From contig JAQFVV010000319.1 in the NCBI GenBank assembly GCA_028023455.1, positions 250,001 through 314,000 on the forward strand: a stretch of 64,000 nucleotides of DNA. The letters are read 5' to 3'. Below, in pieces: positions 23,335-35,950 of the stretch. Made by a program: the position numbers and the translations under genes. This stretch comes from Epiperipatus broadwayi. Its lineage: Eukaryota > Onychophora > Udeonychophora > Euonychophora > Peripatidae. How positions within the stretch are numbered: position 1 is the first letter of the stretch; each line of letters begins with the position of its first letter. A model generated the notes under the pieces. That model was not told the DNA's origin. It saw nothing but the letters and a program-made list of their open reading frames with translations, and did not search any database.

Positions 23335-25440
23335 GCAAACTGTAAAAATTCCATTTATGCAGAAAAAGAAAGTAGAAAGGGAGGCATTGACTAATAAGAA
23401 CATACTGACACTAATCAAATTGGGCTAACCTATATTGGTAATAAGAAAATGTAATGGTCAAATCGAATATGTGGTGATTATTGAGTAATAATAAAAATTA
23501 TTAAAAACAGCACATATCCAGTGCCAAATGTGAGAGAAGTTTAACTAGTCTTAAAGAAAAATAACACTTCCAGAACAGACATAAACTCCACCTTTCACAA
23601 AACAGGTCACCAAAACTATTAACCTTGACAATCATTGTTGGGTTATTTAAATGTAATTGGCTATGATTTTCTATTATGCTAGCACTACATATTTTTTCAG
23701 AAGAAATAATGCTTTATTATAGGGAGTAGATGGCATAATACCTTATTTTTATGACATCCATATTACAGTTTCTTCTGAAGAAATATAACATGAAATATTG
23801 TAAAGTATGCAGCAAATCAGAGACATTCAGAATAAAATTAACCGCTTAGAAAAGTATATGGAACACAAAGGATGTGGTATTTCTAGGGCATGTAGTTTCA
23901 GACAAATTTAAATGACCACCACTTCTGAAAATGCAATCAGTGACAAAAAGGACATTCCCAAAAATGTTAAATGACTCCAGGAATTTTTTGGTCTAATAAA
24001 TTTTTTTTGAATGTTTTTATAGAATAAGGCAAAAATAGCAAAACTACTTTATGAATTGCTACAAAAATGGATCTGATTACCATAAAATAAAAATGCATTT
24101 ACAAATCAAGGTGTTGCATCATCAGAAAAATGATTTACTTATTTTGCCAATAATCTTTAGAATGGGGAGTGGAGCAGTTACAGCCCATCCCTGTTACAAT
24201 GGTGAATGACTTATAGCTTATTAATCGGGAACATTTTGAAAATCTAATAGAAATTATAACCAAATCAACAAAAAAGTTGTAGTGTTTAGTGTCAAAATGT
24301 TTCAGTAATATTTTTTGGTTTGTCTTTTTAAATAGTTACTGACCTGTAAACTATTATTAGGAATATTAGTGAGCAATAAGATAGCTCCAGACCATTTAAG
24401 CCTAAGTACATTTAGATGAAGAAGCATACTACAGTATATGATCATCAGTTAACATATAGGAATAGGAAAATTTACATACAGATATTTTGTCTAGAAATCC
24501 AGCTAAAGCAGACCTCCATAATAATGAAATAGAAATAAACTATTATAAAAGACTACAATCAGAAATCCTTAATAACAATACTATAGAAAAATGGATAGGG
24601 TCTAATGAAGGTTATCAGCTACTTATAACTTCGATAAAAAAATGACCAACTAAAATACTGCAATTCCTTATTCCAGATTTTTGGATAAACCATGAAAATT
24701 TATCGCTCAAAAATTGTGTTAATGGAATTTAGTTGTTATACAACTCAGAGTGAACATAAAACTTAAAATTAATACTTAAAAAATATTTACACATTATGCA
24801 GCTTAAAGCATTAACATGTAGATATGTCTGGTGGCCAAATATTACCATGGATATTGAGAAAAATATTAAAAAATATATGGCGCGTCAATCCGAAATGAAT
24901 ACATAAACTAAGGCATATAGAGAGTGCCGTACCATATAAAATATGTCAAAGAGACAATGCAAAAAGTAAATAAATTTTTGTCATGTCACAGATTTTCGGA
25001 AGTGATTGTTTCAGATAATAGCACAGATTTACTGAACTATAAATTGAAGACAGTTTCAGAAAAAAAAATTAAACATATTTGTACACTACCATACCATCCA
25101 TAGATGAATGATTTGACTGAAAATGCCATTCAACAGAGACTAATTATGCGAACGTACAGAAAATTTATTTCCTATGTTACATCAGCATTCCACAACCAAC
25201 CATAGTTACAAAAAAAAAAATTCAGTGATTCTGTTGATGGGCAGAAAATTACAAATTAAATTGAAAATGTTAATTTCAAAAGTGAAAGAAGATAAATACT
25301 TAATAGATAAAAATGTTTAAGCAAAAATTTTACTTAAAATAGTGGGAGTAAGTAATAGAACAGATTATCGGAGACATGAATTATATTCACTGATCGGTAA
25401 ATAGAAGAAATAGAGTTCCCCAGAAAATGTAACAATTTAC
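23335..25440 (+). pseudogene. pol: Ty3/gypsy pol relic (RT, RNase H, integrase)
   Basis: Eroded pol in the usual order. Reverse transcriptase begins with KIPFMQKKKVEREALTN and PILVIRKCNGQIEYVV (23340-23480), corresponding to the PIVLVRKKNGxIRxC block. FLGHVVS is at about 23880-23900. PKNVK.LQEFFGLINFF is at 23950-24005. The connection has DILSRNPAKADLHNNEIE at 24482-24535. The integrase N-terminal region has LKALTCRYVWWPNITMDIEK near 24805-24860, though the zinc-binding cysteines are lost. The catalytic core has VIVSDNSTDL at about 25000 and CTLPYHP near 25080, then LLMGRKLQIKLK at about 25230. Stops and frameshifts are numerous, so it is non-functional. It is the downstream half of the element whose gag lies at 20600-21500. 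Confidence 0.65.
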
Positions 25441-25493
25441 TCTAGATAAATACTTTGCATAAGATAGAGATATATGAGAGATAGTGATCTGGG

Positions 25494-25533
25494 CCAACTG
25501 ATGAATGCTGGTTCAGCACGAAATGCATCTTGG
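25494..25533 (+). ncRNA. Hammerhead-ribozyme-like motif, minimal PLE type
   Basis: CTGATGA at 25498-25504 is followed by a perfect 5-bp stem II (TGCTG/CAGCA with a GTT loop, 25506-25518), then GAAA at 25520-25523. The self-complementary ATGCAT at 25523-25528 would be a tiny stem III, C at 25529 the cleavage nucleotide, and TTGG at 25530-25533 pairs with CCAA at 25494-25497 as stem I. This order is that of the minimal dimeric type I hammerheads known from Penelope-like elements and retrozymes. One flaw is that the closing pair of stem II is A-C instead of G-C, so activity is doubtful. Confidence 0.45.
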
Positions 25534-25540
25534 GGGTAAT

Positions 25541-26399
25541 TTGTCTTTTATTATATCTTTATTTATAAGAATTTAAAAGAATGGGGAAGTATGGAGGTGT
25601 TTATTATATCTATAAAGATATTACATACGGAGCAGAGAAAGGTGAATAACTCCGTGTGTTTGTAAAATTTTAAAATCAGATATATTAATCTTTAACTGAG
25701 GTTTAAAGTTTATATCGGTGCTAGAGATAATCTCTAATTTCGAAAATGATTAGTAATAATCATTAGTGCATTTATCTGAAATGGATGGCGTCAAAATTGA
25801 GAGTGCAGGGAATTTAACAATGGTAAATGAAAATGTAACAATAAATATAACCATTAAGGATAAAATAAATAACTCTTGCGAAAAATAAGAAATAGTCAAG
25901 TTATTACCGTATTACTTTAAGTAATTATTCCAAATGAACGGCAGACTGAAAAATTCAGCAAGAAAAGAACTCGCAGAAGAAACAAAAATACTATCTCAAA
26001 AATAGTATCGATCACTGACACCCAGAGACCAAAATGAAGACTGAAGAAATTGCAAGAATAGGGATAACATATGTAATGACCAATTTTTTGGAATAAGAAG
26101 AGGGGCGAAATATATGTAGTACTGAACAAATTAAAACTAAATGTTTAAGTAGACTTTGAATAAATTAATCTTAGTTTAAAATCTTTTGACAAAATAGGTT
26201 ACAAAAATGAGAGATTTTGTTATCAAAAAGAAAATATTTGTTTTAAGAAAAGAAATTTAATTAGTGCAAACTATATATAGCAATTAAATTTATAAAAGTA
26301 AAACTTAGAGTAATTTAATTGATAATTCTTTTACAATGTCCATTATCACCTAATAGCTGAGATAATCCAACAAAAATAACAAAATAATGGAAAGGTATA
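25541..26399. other. AT-rich non-coding
   Basis: No recognised coding. The minus-strand frame at 25917-26129 is low-complexity. Confidence 0.35.
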
Positions 26400-26630
26400 T
26401 AAATCATAGAAGATAAGGAAACGCTCTCTTCTTTATCTACAAAGCTAGCTTTGAAGCAAACAACATGAAACAGGAGAAAAAAATTCGCAGGGGACATCAT
26501 TTTCCCAGAACCTCGATTCCCGAAGATTTTCAAATTGATTAGGAATTAAACCCTGACCTTATTATGATCTTTATAAGCCTAAAGAGCCATATAGACTAAA
26601 GGAAAACACTTGAAGATAGTAAAAACTTTT
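26400..26630 (-). repeat. Dispersed repeat, copy 2
   Basis: Diverged copy of 6390-6620, in the same orientation, with the shared end aggaattaaaccctgacctt ... taagcctaaagagcc. The minus-strand frame at 26315-26533 retains SVSLSSMIYIPF, similar to the first copy. Confidence 0.5.
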
Positions 26631-27460
26631 GTTATGAAAAATAATAGGAATATAATGTAAATGCTGAATTCTATGATAATATATTAAATTGATAGAGTTA
26701 TAAATATTAATCTTAGAATATTTAGGAGTTTCTTAATAGTGTATAAGGATATAAGACGTAGCAACTCCTCTATATCAAAACCGACTAGAGGATAGAACAA
26801 GTCGCTTAGAAATTTATTGATTGTTATATTTTTAAGATAAATAATCTAATACGTTATAAAGAATAAAATAGAATTATAATTCTAAGTTATATGCTCTAGA
26901 AAACAACTAAAAATAGTACCAGAAATAACGCAAGATAATACTACCACTACTACGACTAATAAAAAAATAGCTCCTTATCAATGAGTGTGGTCATTCTAAC
27001 TCTTCCTCCCTCCGAAAAAAAAAAGAAAGAAAGAGAGAAAAACTAATCTAGCAATGAGACTTGAACAAGAATGTACAAACTAATTTGTGAACCGCAAAAT
27101 GCACATATATAGAATAAGATCGTGCATTTTTCTGTTTATTTGATATTTTAAAACGTATTTTAACTTTTTTAGCAGAAAACTTTATTTTCTGAAATACTTG
27201 AATAACACGTCTAATTTTGAAGTCTCGAGGTGTTTATTATACACCATATTTTCCCAGTGGAAATGACTGATATTGCATTTATTTAGAATGTCTGTGAGAT
27301 AATCCTTATAATATAGATGGAGTCAAGTACTCTTATAAAAACTATTCTCAAGTTTATCTTAAAGCATCGTTTTAATAAGTCCCGTCGTGTTCTTTCATTT
27401 TATATTTTAATATTAATCAAGGTGCGATTTTAAATTAGTAAACTGCCATCCAAAATGTTC
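26631..27460. other. AT-rich non-coding
   Basis: No gene or structured repeat recognised. Confidence 0.35.
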
Positions 27461-27585
27461 AAAAATATGTTTAATCGTCAAGCATTGGTGGTCGAGTGGT
27501 CAGCACAGCTGCCTTACAATCAGTTGTCCCGGGTTATCGGGTTCGCTTCCAAACCGATGCTATAACACATGAAAAAAATATGTTT
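27461..27585 (+). mobile_element. tRNA-derived SINE or tRNA retropseudogene
   Basis: A tRNA-like body at 27482-27561 has an acceptor stem (GCATTGG pairing CCGATGC with one G-T), an A box (TGGTCGAGTGG, 27489-27499) and a B box (GGTTCGCTTCC, 27540-27550). The anticodon arm (CTGCCTTACAATCAG) has a TAC anticodon, valine-like, but the T stem no longer pairs, so it is unlikely to be a working tRNA. A short A-rich tail follows. The insert is flanked by a 12-bp target duplication, aaaaatatgttt, at 27461-27472 and 27574-27585, proof of retroposition. Confidence 0.75.
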
Positions 27586-27649
27586 GATTTTAAGAGATTG
27601 TCTTTGTATTTTTTAAGAATTTAAAACATCCTGAAAGTCATTTCCTACA

Positions 27650-28560
27650 ACAAGTACAATAAAAAGCGTAAAATAATAGCTGAATCTATCGATAACTCAG
27701 TTGCAATAATTATTTTCCTGTGTTGAATTACCTTAGCTTTTAACTTGTTCAAAGCAGTAGCTGTACACTGGATTTTATGCTGGATCTCAGCATCTAAGAT
27801 CAGCTCCTTTTATAAAATTTTCCTATATTTAAACTGGTTTACATTCTCAAAATTAGTAGCCCTCCAAGCTGAAAGTTACTGAGAATTTATCTACTGTCAC
27901 TGACAGATAAAGAAGAGTGTTTTGAACATTAATTAATAAAACAAAGTCTTTATAAGTTGCATTAAAAACATTAAGAAAATTTTGTAAATGGTCTTTTGGA
28001 CTGGAAAAAATTGCACAATTATCAGTATATAGTAAATACAGACTCCAAATTTTTTTAATCAATTCACGTTAAAAATTCCGCCTCTCAAACTAGCATAGTA
28101 TCATGATGTCTATTTCATTAAACTGACTATAAACAATTACAAAGACTAATGACTCAAAAATTGAAAAATAATGTTGGAACAAGTATACATATTTATTTAA
28201 CAACTGTTTTCATTTCCAATTCCCCAGATTTTTCCAACTGTAGTAATAACATTTCCTCTCAATTCATCATCTGCAAAATGTATAACACCTAATGAATTTT
28301 CGTGGATAACCAATTTATTCAAAATATTGTCATTAACAAGTAATATTAACAGAATCAAATGCCTTGAAAAAAAACAATAAAAACAATAAATCATTTACTT
28401 AATTGTTCCCAATACACTTTTTTTTTCATTTGCCTGATTCAAGATCATGCTTGTAATATTTGTTGATTCTGTACAAATGGCAATGTCTTTGTAAAGATTT
28501 ATCTATGCTGGAAGCAACATATTTAATATAATTCTTGAAAGCATCTTTGCTTAAATGGAT
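27650..28560 (-). pseudogene. LINE reverse-transcriptase relic
   Basis: Minus-strand remains of a non-LTR retrotransposon ORF2 in the right order. A fragment near 28430 gives SMILNQANEKKSV, like the Q...RQI.EQ.NE block. FFKAFDSVN at about 28370-28345 is the classical DFxKAFDSV motif A region, here followed by stops. DNCAIFSSPKDHLQNFLNVF near 28010 corresponds to the FADDCAL..HxEEDLQ catalytic region, with FAD lost and DN instead of DD. LDAEIQHKIQCTATALNKLK near 27760 matches the (I)DAEIxHRIxxAxxAFxRL block downstream of the polymerase. Stops and shifts throughout show a dead copy. The family resembles RTE/CR1-like LINEs common in invertebrates. Confidence 0.6.
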
Positions 28561-29169
28561 CATAATGATGTTTCATGGTAATTACTGCAATATTATTTAT
28601 TTCATTTGTTTTAAAACTTGTAACTATAAAAGATTCATTAAAATTGCAGATTTGTACTGACAGACAAAGAAGTCAAGGTTTAATTCTGGAGTTCTAAGCT
28701 CATATCAAGTTAATCCAGATTTGCTGTAATATATTCAAAGTACGTAAAACAACCAAAGTCCTCTCTGCTAATGTATAAGTTATTCGTAAAGAAACTGTTA
28801 AATATTAGTGTTAAATATTAGGAATGTTAATTAATGGATAGCATCAATAATTTTAAATATATTAAAACAACTTTAGTAACATCAGAAATTTATTTAACAA
28901 TAATAAACACGAATAAGGAAGAAATATATATATATATATATATATATTTAATTTCATAGAACTAACACACACAGCTTACAGTATTTAGACATGTCAAAAT
29001 GGTAGTAAAAATTCTTCAAAATAAGAGGCATTTCTTAGAAAAATTTGACACTTTATAAATATAATGCAAACAGAAAAACTAAGCTTAAAGATCTCTGTAG
29101 TATAATGTCTAGCAAAAACACTCTGATGAATGTTATTAAATAATTCGAGAGAAATATAAAGCAATTTTT
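28561..29169. other. AT-rich non-coding with (TA)n
   Basis: A (TA)n tract at about 28925-28947. Nothing else recognised. Confidence 0.4.
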
Positions 29170-29640
29170 AAAACTGCAAGTTAAAATTGAAACGTGGGGT
29201 AGCATGGCATATTCTAAGATTAATGAACAAAATAATAAATATATGTAAGCCAACATTTCAAGTTTGTTTTTCTAATCCTCCTTATTTTAATAGGTTGATT
29301 AGCAACACAAAAGACACATTACAAAACAAAAGTACACCACTGGTATCCAAGATTCCATGCAACAGCCCAGATTGCCCTGCTGTATACCATGGAGGATCTA
29401 GAGTTAATATCTGAATTAGAATAGTGCTGAAAATCCAGAATGTAAGACTGTTTTTGGGACCATGAAAAACAATTTGGTCATAGCTTTGATCCAAGTATAG
29501 TCAATCTATTCTAATGTGTATGAAGTCTAATGGCAGAAAAATTAAAAAGGTGGGTTTATTGCCAACTATATAAATGTAATAAACAAAAGAGAAAACCATA
29601 TCCAATTACCTTTACCTAATAAATGGAAATTTCAATGAAC
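29170..29640 (+). pseudogene. Penelope-like GIY-YIG fragment
   Basis: Plus-strand FSNPPYFNRLISNTKDTLQN, then LVSKIPCNSPDC and AVYHGGSR, at 29255-29405. This is the linker and start of the GIY-YIG domain of Penelope-like elements (compare YTTPNLNRLINNSKNRCSIL and the Cys-containing block of the element at 38.7-41.2 kb). Here YIG has become YHG. A frameshifted continuation at 29455-29530 (GHSFDPSIVNLF) matches the later His-containing part of the domain. No reverse transcriptase is attached, so this is a 5'-truncated copy. Confidence 0.5.
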
Positions 29641-31419
29641 TAATTTAAATAAAAATACATGCATACACACAGTACAATGTAAATAAAGCAATAAAAATAA
29701 TTTAGTGTAAAAGAGCCATAATTATAATGACCGTCACCAGAAATGGACGTAGATTTGGATTATAAAAAATAAAGGAACCCCTTCCTCAGGCAAATGAACA
29801 AACATATGCAAGTTTAAATTATAAGCAACATTATATTTTAATTACAAAATATTTTACACACATGTGCTTGCTACTGTTATATATGCGTATATATGCTTAA
29901 AAATTATTAATATTAATGTATGTAGATTTTTTTTCTAGATTATGTTAAAATTAAGATAATTAATTATGGAATAATTGGTATGAATTTACATAATTATGAA
30001 ATTCTTTTTATTTACAATCTATGTCTATAAGAATCTATTTTACTTAGTTTCTGCACTAATTTTAATGATTTAGTAATATAATACACGCATAGACATTCTA
30101 GTTAGTTACTTGAAAGAATCAATTTTCTGAGACCAAACTCTCCAAAGAAATAAATAAAATATTAAATGACTTTTCGAAAAATACTTCCAAAACTTTCAGA
30201 TTATTAGTCAGAAAAGAAAAATGTTGAACACAAGCGAAATAATTTTCAGCGAATTCTACTTTAAAAATTGAAATAAAAAAAAATCCTTACTAACTTTTGT
30301 TCAGATATTAGCAGATAACAGGGTCAGCTTTACGATAAAGCATTCAAGTTTCTGTTGTTATTTACAAATAAGAAACCGGCGATAAAGAGTTTTTCTTCTC
30401 TCTTTATAAAAAAGTAAATATTACATTTTACTGAATGCAGTTTCTATCTTAAATAAGTTGAACCTTTTTTTATAAAAAAAAACAAAACTATTTATATTTC
30501 AAAGCAAACTCAAAGTTTGTACAGTTTGTATATAATATGTATTAACATTTTTTAAACATAGTTTCAAAATATATTATTGTTTCAGTTAGTAATATATTGG
30601 AATTAATCAAAGAATATTTGCATTACTTCCACTTAAATTGCAATCCATGTTAACAGTAAGACTGTGTCATGTGACTGCATGCAATTGAGAGATAGTTCTG
30701 CAAACAAAGAAAAGGTTGCCACTATACCAGAAAATAAGTTATAAGCTAAAATTTACAACTTTCCAATTCGTGAATTTTAATGATTTTAATTTATTCTTTC
30801 TATTTTTAGAATATCATCTTGTGACAGTATATGCAAATACTTCACTGTTCTTTATGTAACACCAAAGATATAAGAAAGTATAGACTTTACTTTTTAAATA
30901 GAAAAAAGTTAATTACCCTATTTTCACACTTATATATCACACTTACATATAACATCTGCAACAGATTTTTTTACTAGAAATTTTAGATTGTTTTGAAAAA
31001 AATATTATAAATTTTTTATGGAATATTGTCCTTTATAGCAAAAAAATAAAAATAATACTTTAAGAAGTATTTTATTAATCATAGTAACAAGAGGAAAAAA
31101 TCCCCATTACTTTTCAGTTATATCAACACGCTCTGCACATCTGGTTCACATCTACTTTACTATAACCTGCCTGTCTTCTAAATCATCAGTGTCATTAGAA
31201 ACTCCAGAAGTCTTGGAACTACTCTTTAATGATTACTTGCTTGAGACAATTCTATGATTTCTTCATCCTATCACTTAGCTAGTTTTAGCTGGCTTTTTTT
31301 CTATTTGTGTTATATCGTGATTTTCTAATAATACGTGACTATTCCAATTCTTCCTGTATTGCACAAATTTTTTCCACTTTAAAATGGAAAAAGGAAGTAT
31401 GGCATGCTGTATCTACAAA
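29641..31419. other. AT-rich non-coding
   Basis: No coding, RNA gene or organised repeat recognised in about 1.8 kb. Confidence 0.4.
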
Positions 31420-33220
<1,801 letters not shown>

Positions 33221-33899
33221 CATTATTTCTTCTGGTTTCAAATTTGGTGACCACATGTGTGGCCTGATTGATTAGTAGTAGTGGTATATCTCAATCATTA
33301 TAATATGCGTAAAATCACTTATTGTTATTTAATTGCATTCAGTTGCTATGATCAGATTTTAATGCCACAATAAAATAATAATCACTAATTAAATTGTTTT
33401 TATATTTGCTATTGTAGATAGATCGTTTGGCCAATTTTTAAATGATCTGATTATAATTTATAATTTGATTTAATAAAATCATAGTTTCTCATATTATTAA
33501 TTGCTAGATTTTCAATTATGATATTAAAGGTAAAAAGTGATGTATAATACAATGATTTGTACTCTCTATTCAATGCCAGTTGTATTCTTTATTTCATTGT
33601 TAACTTCAGATTATTTTGTGTAAAAGATTTCTGATTATATAATTTGAATTTAGTGTTAATGTATTTTATTAATATAGTAATGAAATTTGAAGCCTTCTGA
33701 GAATAAATATGGTTTATTATTACAATTTTTTTCTACAAAAGTTAACATGCCATAATGTACGTGTTATGTGAATTTTAAATATCTTGGTGGGTTGAGATTC
33801 GTATTTGATGCCTGGTTTAATTACATTGATGATATACTAAAATTGTAAGGTATTAATTTTGTGTGATTAATTTTAAAAAAAATATGAGCAATTTAAAAA
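33221..33899. other. AT-rich non-coding
   Basis: No gene seen. It may be upstream sequence of the gag relic that follows, but no LTR was recognised. Confidence 0.35.
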
Positions 33900-35950
33900 A
33901 AAAATGAATTTTATAGGACTCAAGATATGTTATCATCTGATACCCAAATATTGAGTGGAAACAGATTCAAATTTTGGTATCTAATGATCCTCTACTTGAT
34001 GATTTAAGAGATACCAAAAATGTAATACTTCATGATCTGAAAGATAAATTGACTCAAATATGTGAATTTTTATGTAATCAAATTGCAAGGTTAGAATCTA
34101 TGGATAAGGAATTGGACACTCAATGGAAATCTCAAAAATATCTAAAAAATAAAGTTATTAGTTCACAAAAACAAGTCAAATAATCTCTAGAATAATCTAG
34201 AAAAGAAAATAAACATTGTCACAAATGTCTAGAAGATAAGTTTCAGTCGTCCCTGAAATCTTTTGATAATAAACTAGAAGTTTTAAACAGTAAATTAGAT
34301 TAGTCTCAAAAATTCTTACAAAATAAAATCACAGAATGTAGATTAATAAAAGATAAGAAAGAGACTGTGACAGATATAAATTAATGTTTTGAAGCTATGG
34401 AGGTGATTTCTCAATTAATCAAACAAGACTCTGATCAAAGCCTAAAAAGCCTTAAGAAATGTTTAGTTCAATATCATATTGATTCTGATCTCAAATTGAG
34501 TAATTTTAGCACTTATTATTGAGAAAAAAATGTTAAACTGCTGAACATATCCTAGGAATGAACAATAGGATGAAAAGTATAGAAATGGAGTCAAACCAAA
34601 TTGTAAAACTTTGTAGACTTAAGCTGGAGCATAAATTCAATCAAAGAGATGAGAAACAAGTTGAGTTTAATGAGAAGCTGGAGAATTGTAAAGAAAGCAC
34701 TGAAATTAAATTGTTCAAGGTATTCTGTTTCAAATTGGTATAAATTTGCAGGAGGTAAAGCAGGAGTTAATATAATCCAAACAACATTCCAAGATAAATA
34801 TTCCAAAAATGAAAAATTGTATAGTAAAAATGTAAAATAAATCAAAAGGATTTAGCTGATATTAATAATAAATTTGACATTTTAACTAATTAAGAATTAG
34901 GGCAGACAAGTAATTAAGTTAATCAGTTGAATTTACTCAAAGAGGAGCAGAAAGAGTTTATTGATAATTTATTTGAAAATATAAGATTAGATTCTAGTTT
35001 TTTAAGTGTTAATTAAAAGATCAGAATGCTACAAATTATTAAGGAGCAAAATATTAACATTAACAGAAATAATCACAGGCTTATAAGTGAGCCAGTTGTT
35101 GAAACTAAAGTTAAAAATTTCTTTAGGAGATAATATATTAAAGCCTGAGATTGATGTTTCTCAATGTAAGATGTCACCAGAAAGTAAAAAATTGAAAATT
35201 TGAGGCTTACGTTACGATGAGAGTAAAAATGGAAACTCAATGGTTTTCAAGTTATTAAAAATTGAAGTATCCAAAGCTGAGTATTTAGAAAATTCCTCTG
35301 AACAGTTACAAAATCTTGAGAAATTGTTTGCTTTGTGTGATCTATCTGAACCTAAAAAAAATCACCATTGCTAGTGATCAATTGTAAGTGTCTGCCAAAG
35401 ATTGGTGGCAATCCATGTTTGTGAAACCACAAACTTATGGGAATTATACATACTTAATTTTGTCAAGATTTTGGGGAGAAAACAGCCAAGATAAAATTCA
35501 TTATCAAGTCTCTCAAGAAAAGTATATTGTGCATAAACGCAGCTATACATAGTTCTTTAGAGATCAGGCAGTCAAGTTAAAATTTCTTTATCCAAGCACC
35601 AAATAATCTGGATTCTTAGGCATAATTTTTCAAACATATTAAGCAAGATATAATTGCTGTTAATAGATATACCATTGTGGTTGTATTGGGATCCTAGATG
35701 CACTCAAACCAAGTAAATGAAGTCTTGACAGCAAAGCAAAATTGATTAGAGAAGCTCTTTATCCAACAAATAACCTAAAGTATCTTCTATATCAAGACCC
35801 AAAGCTAGTAGAAAGACTCAAAGTGTAAATAAGAGTAGAAGACAAGTTCTTACTACAAATATTACCATCCCAATAAAATTACAAAGGTGATGGTGATTTG
35901 CATAATCTATCTTTCAGTGGAATTGAAAAGGATGATAGTACTTAGTGCTC
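33900..35950 (+). pseudogene. gag: Decayed gag related to element B
   Basis: Plus-strand relic of a coiled-coil Gag. The N-terminal part (33974-35000) is rich in Lys, Glu, Asn and Gln and is broken by stops. The capsid core is recognisable at 35240-35590 in two frames: FKLLKIEVSKAEYLENSSEQ, LEKLFALCDLSE, VSAKDWWQSMFVKPQTYGNY, YQVSQEKYIVHKRSYT and FFRDQAVKLK. These align block for block with element B Gag (LKIKFFRGEYLENPHEYLQN, LFTLCHLSE, AASKDWWQSLFIKPETYGDF, QISQERYHVNKGSYTQFF). Similarity fades after about 35700. The copy is old and no LTRs or pol motifs were identified. Confidence 0.65.

Noticed and set aside
27482-27561. Functional tRNA-Val gene
   Set aside because: The T stem does not pair and target duplications show retroposition.
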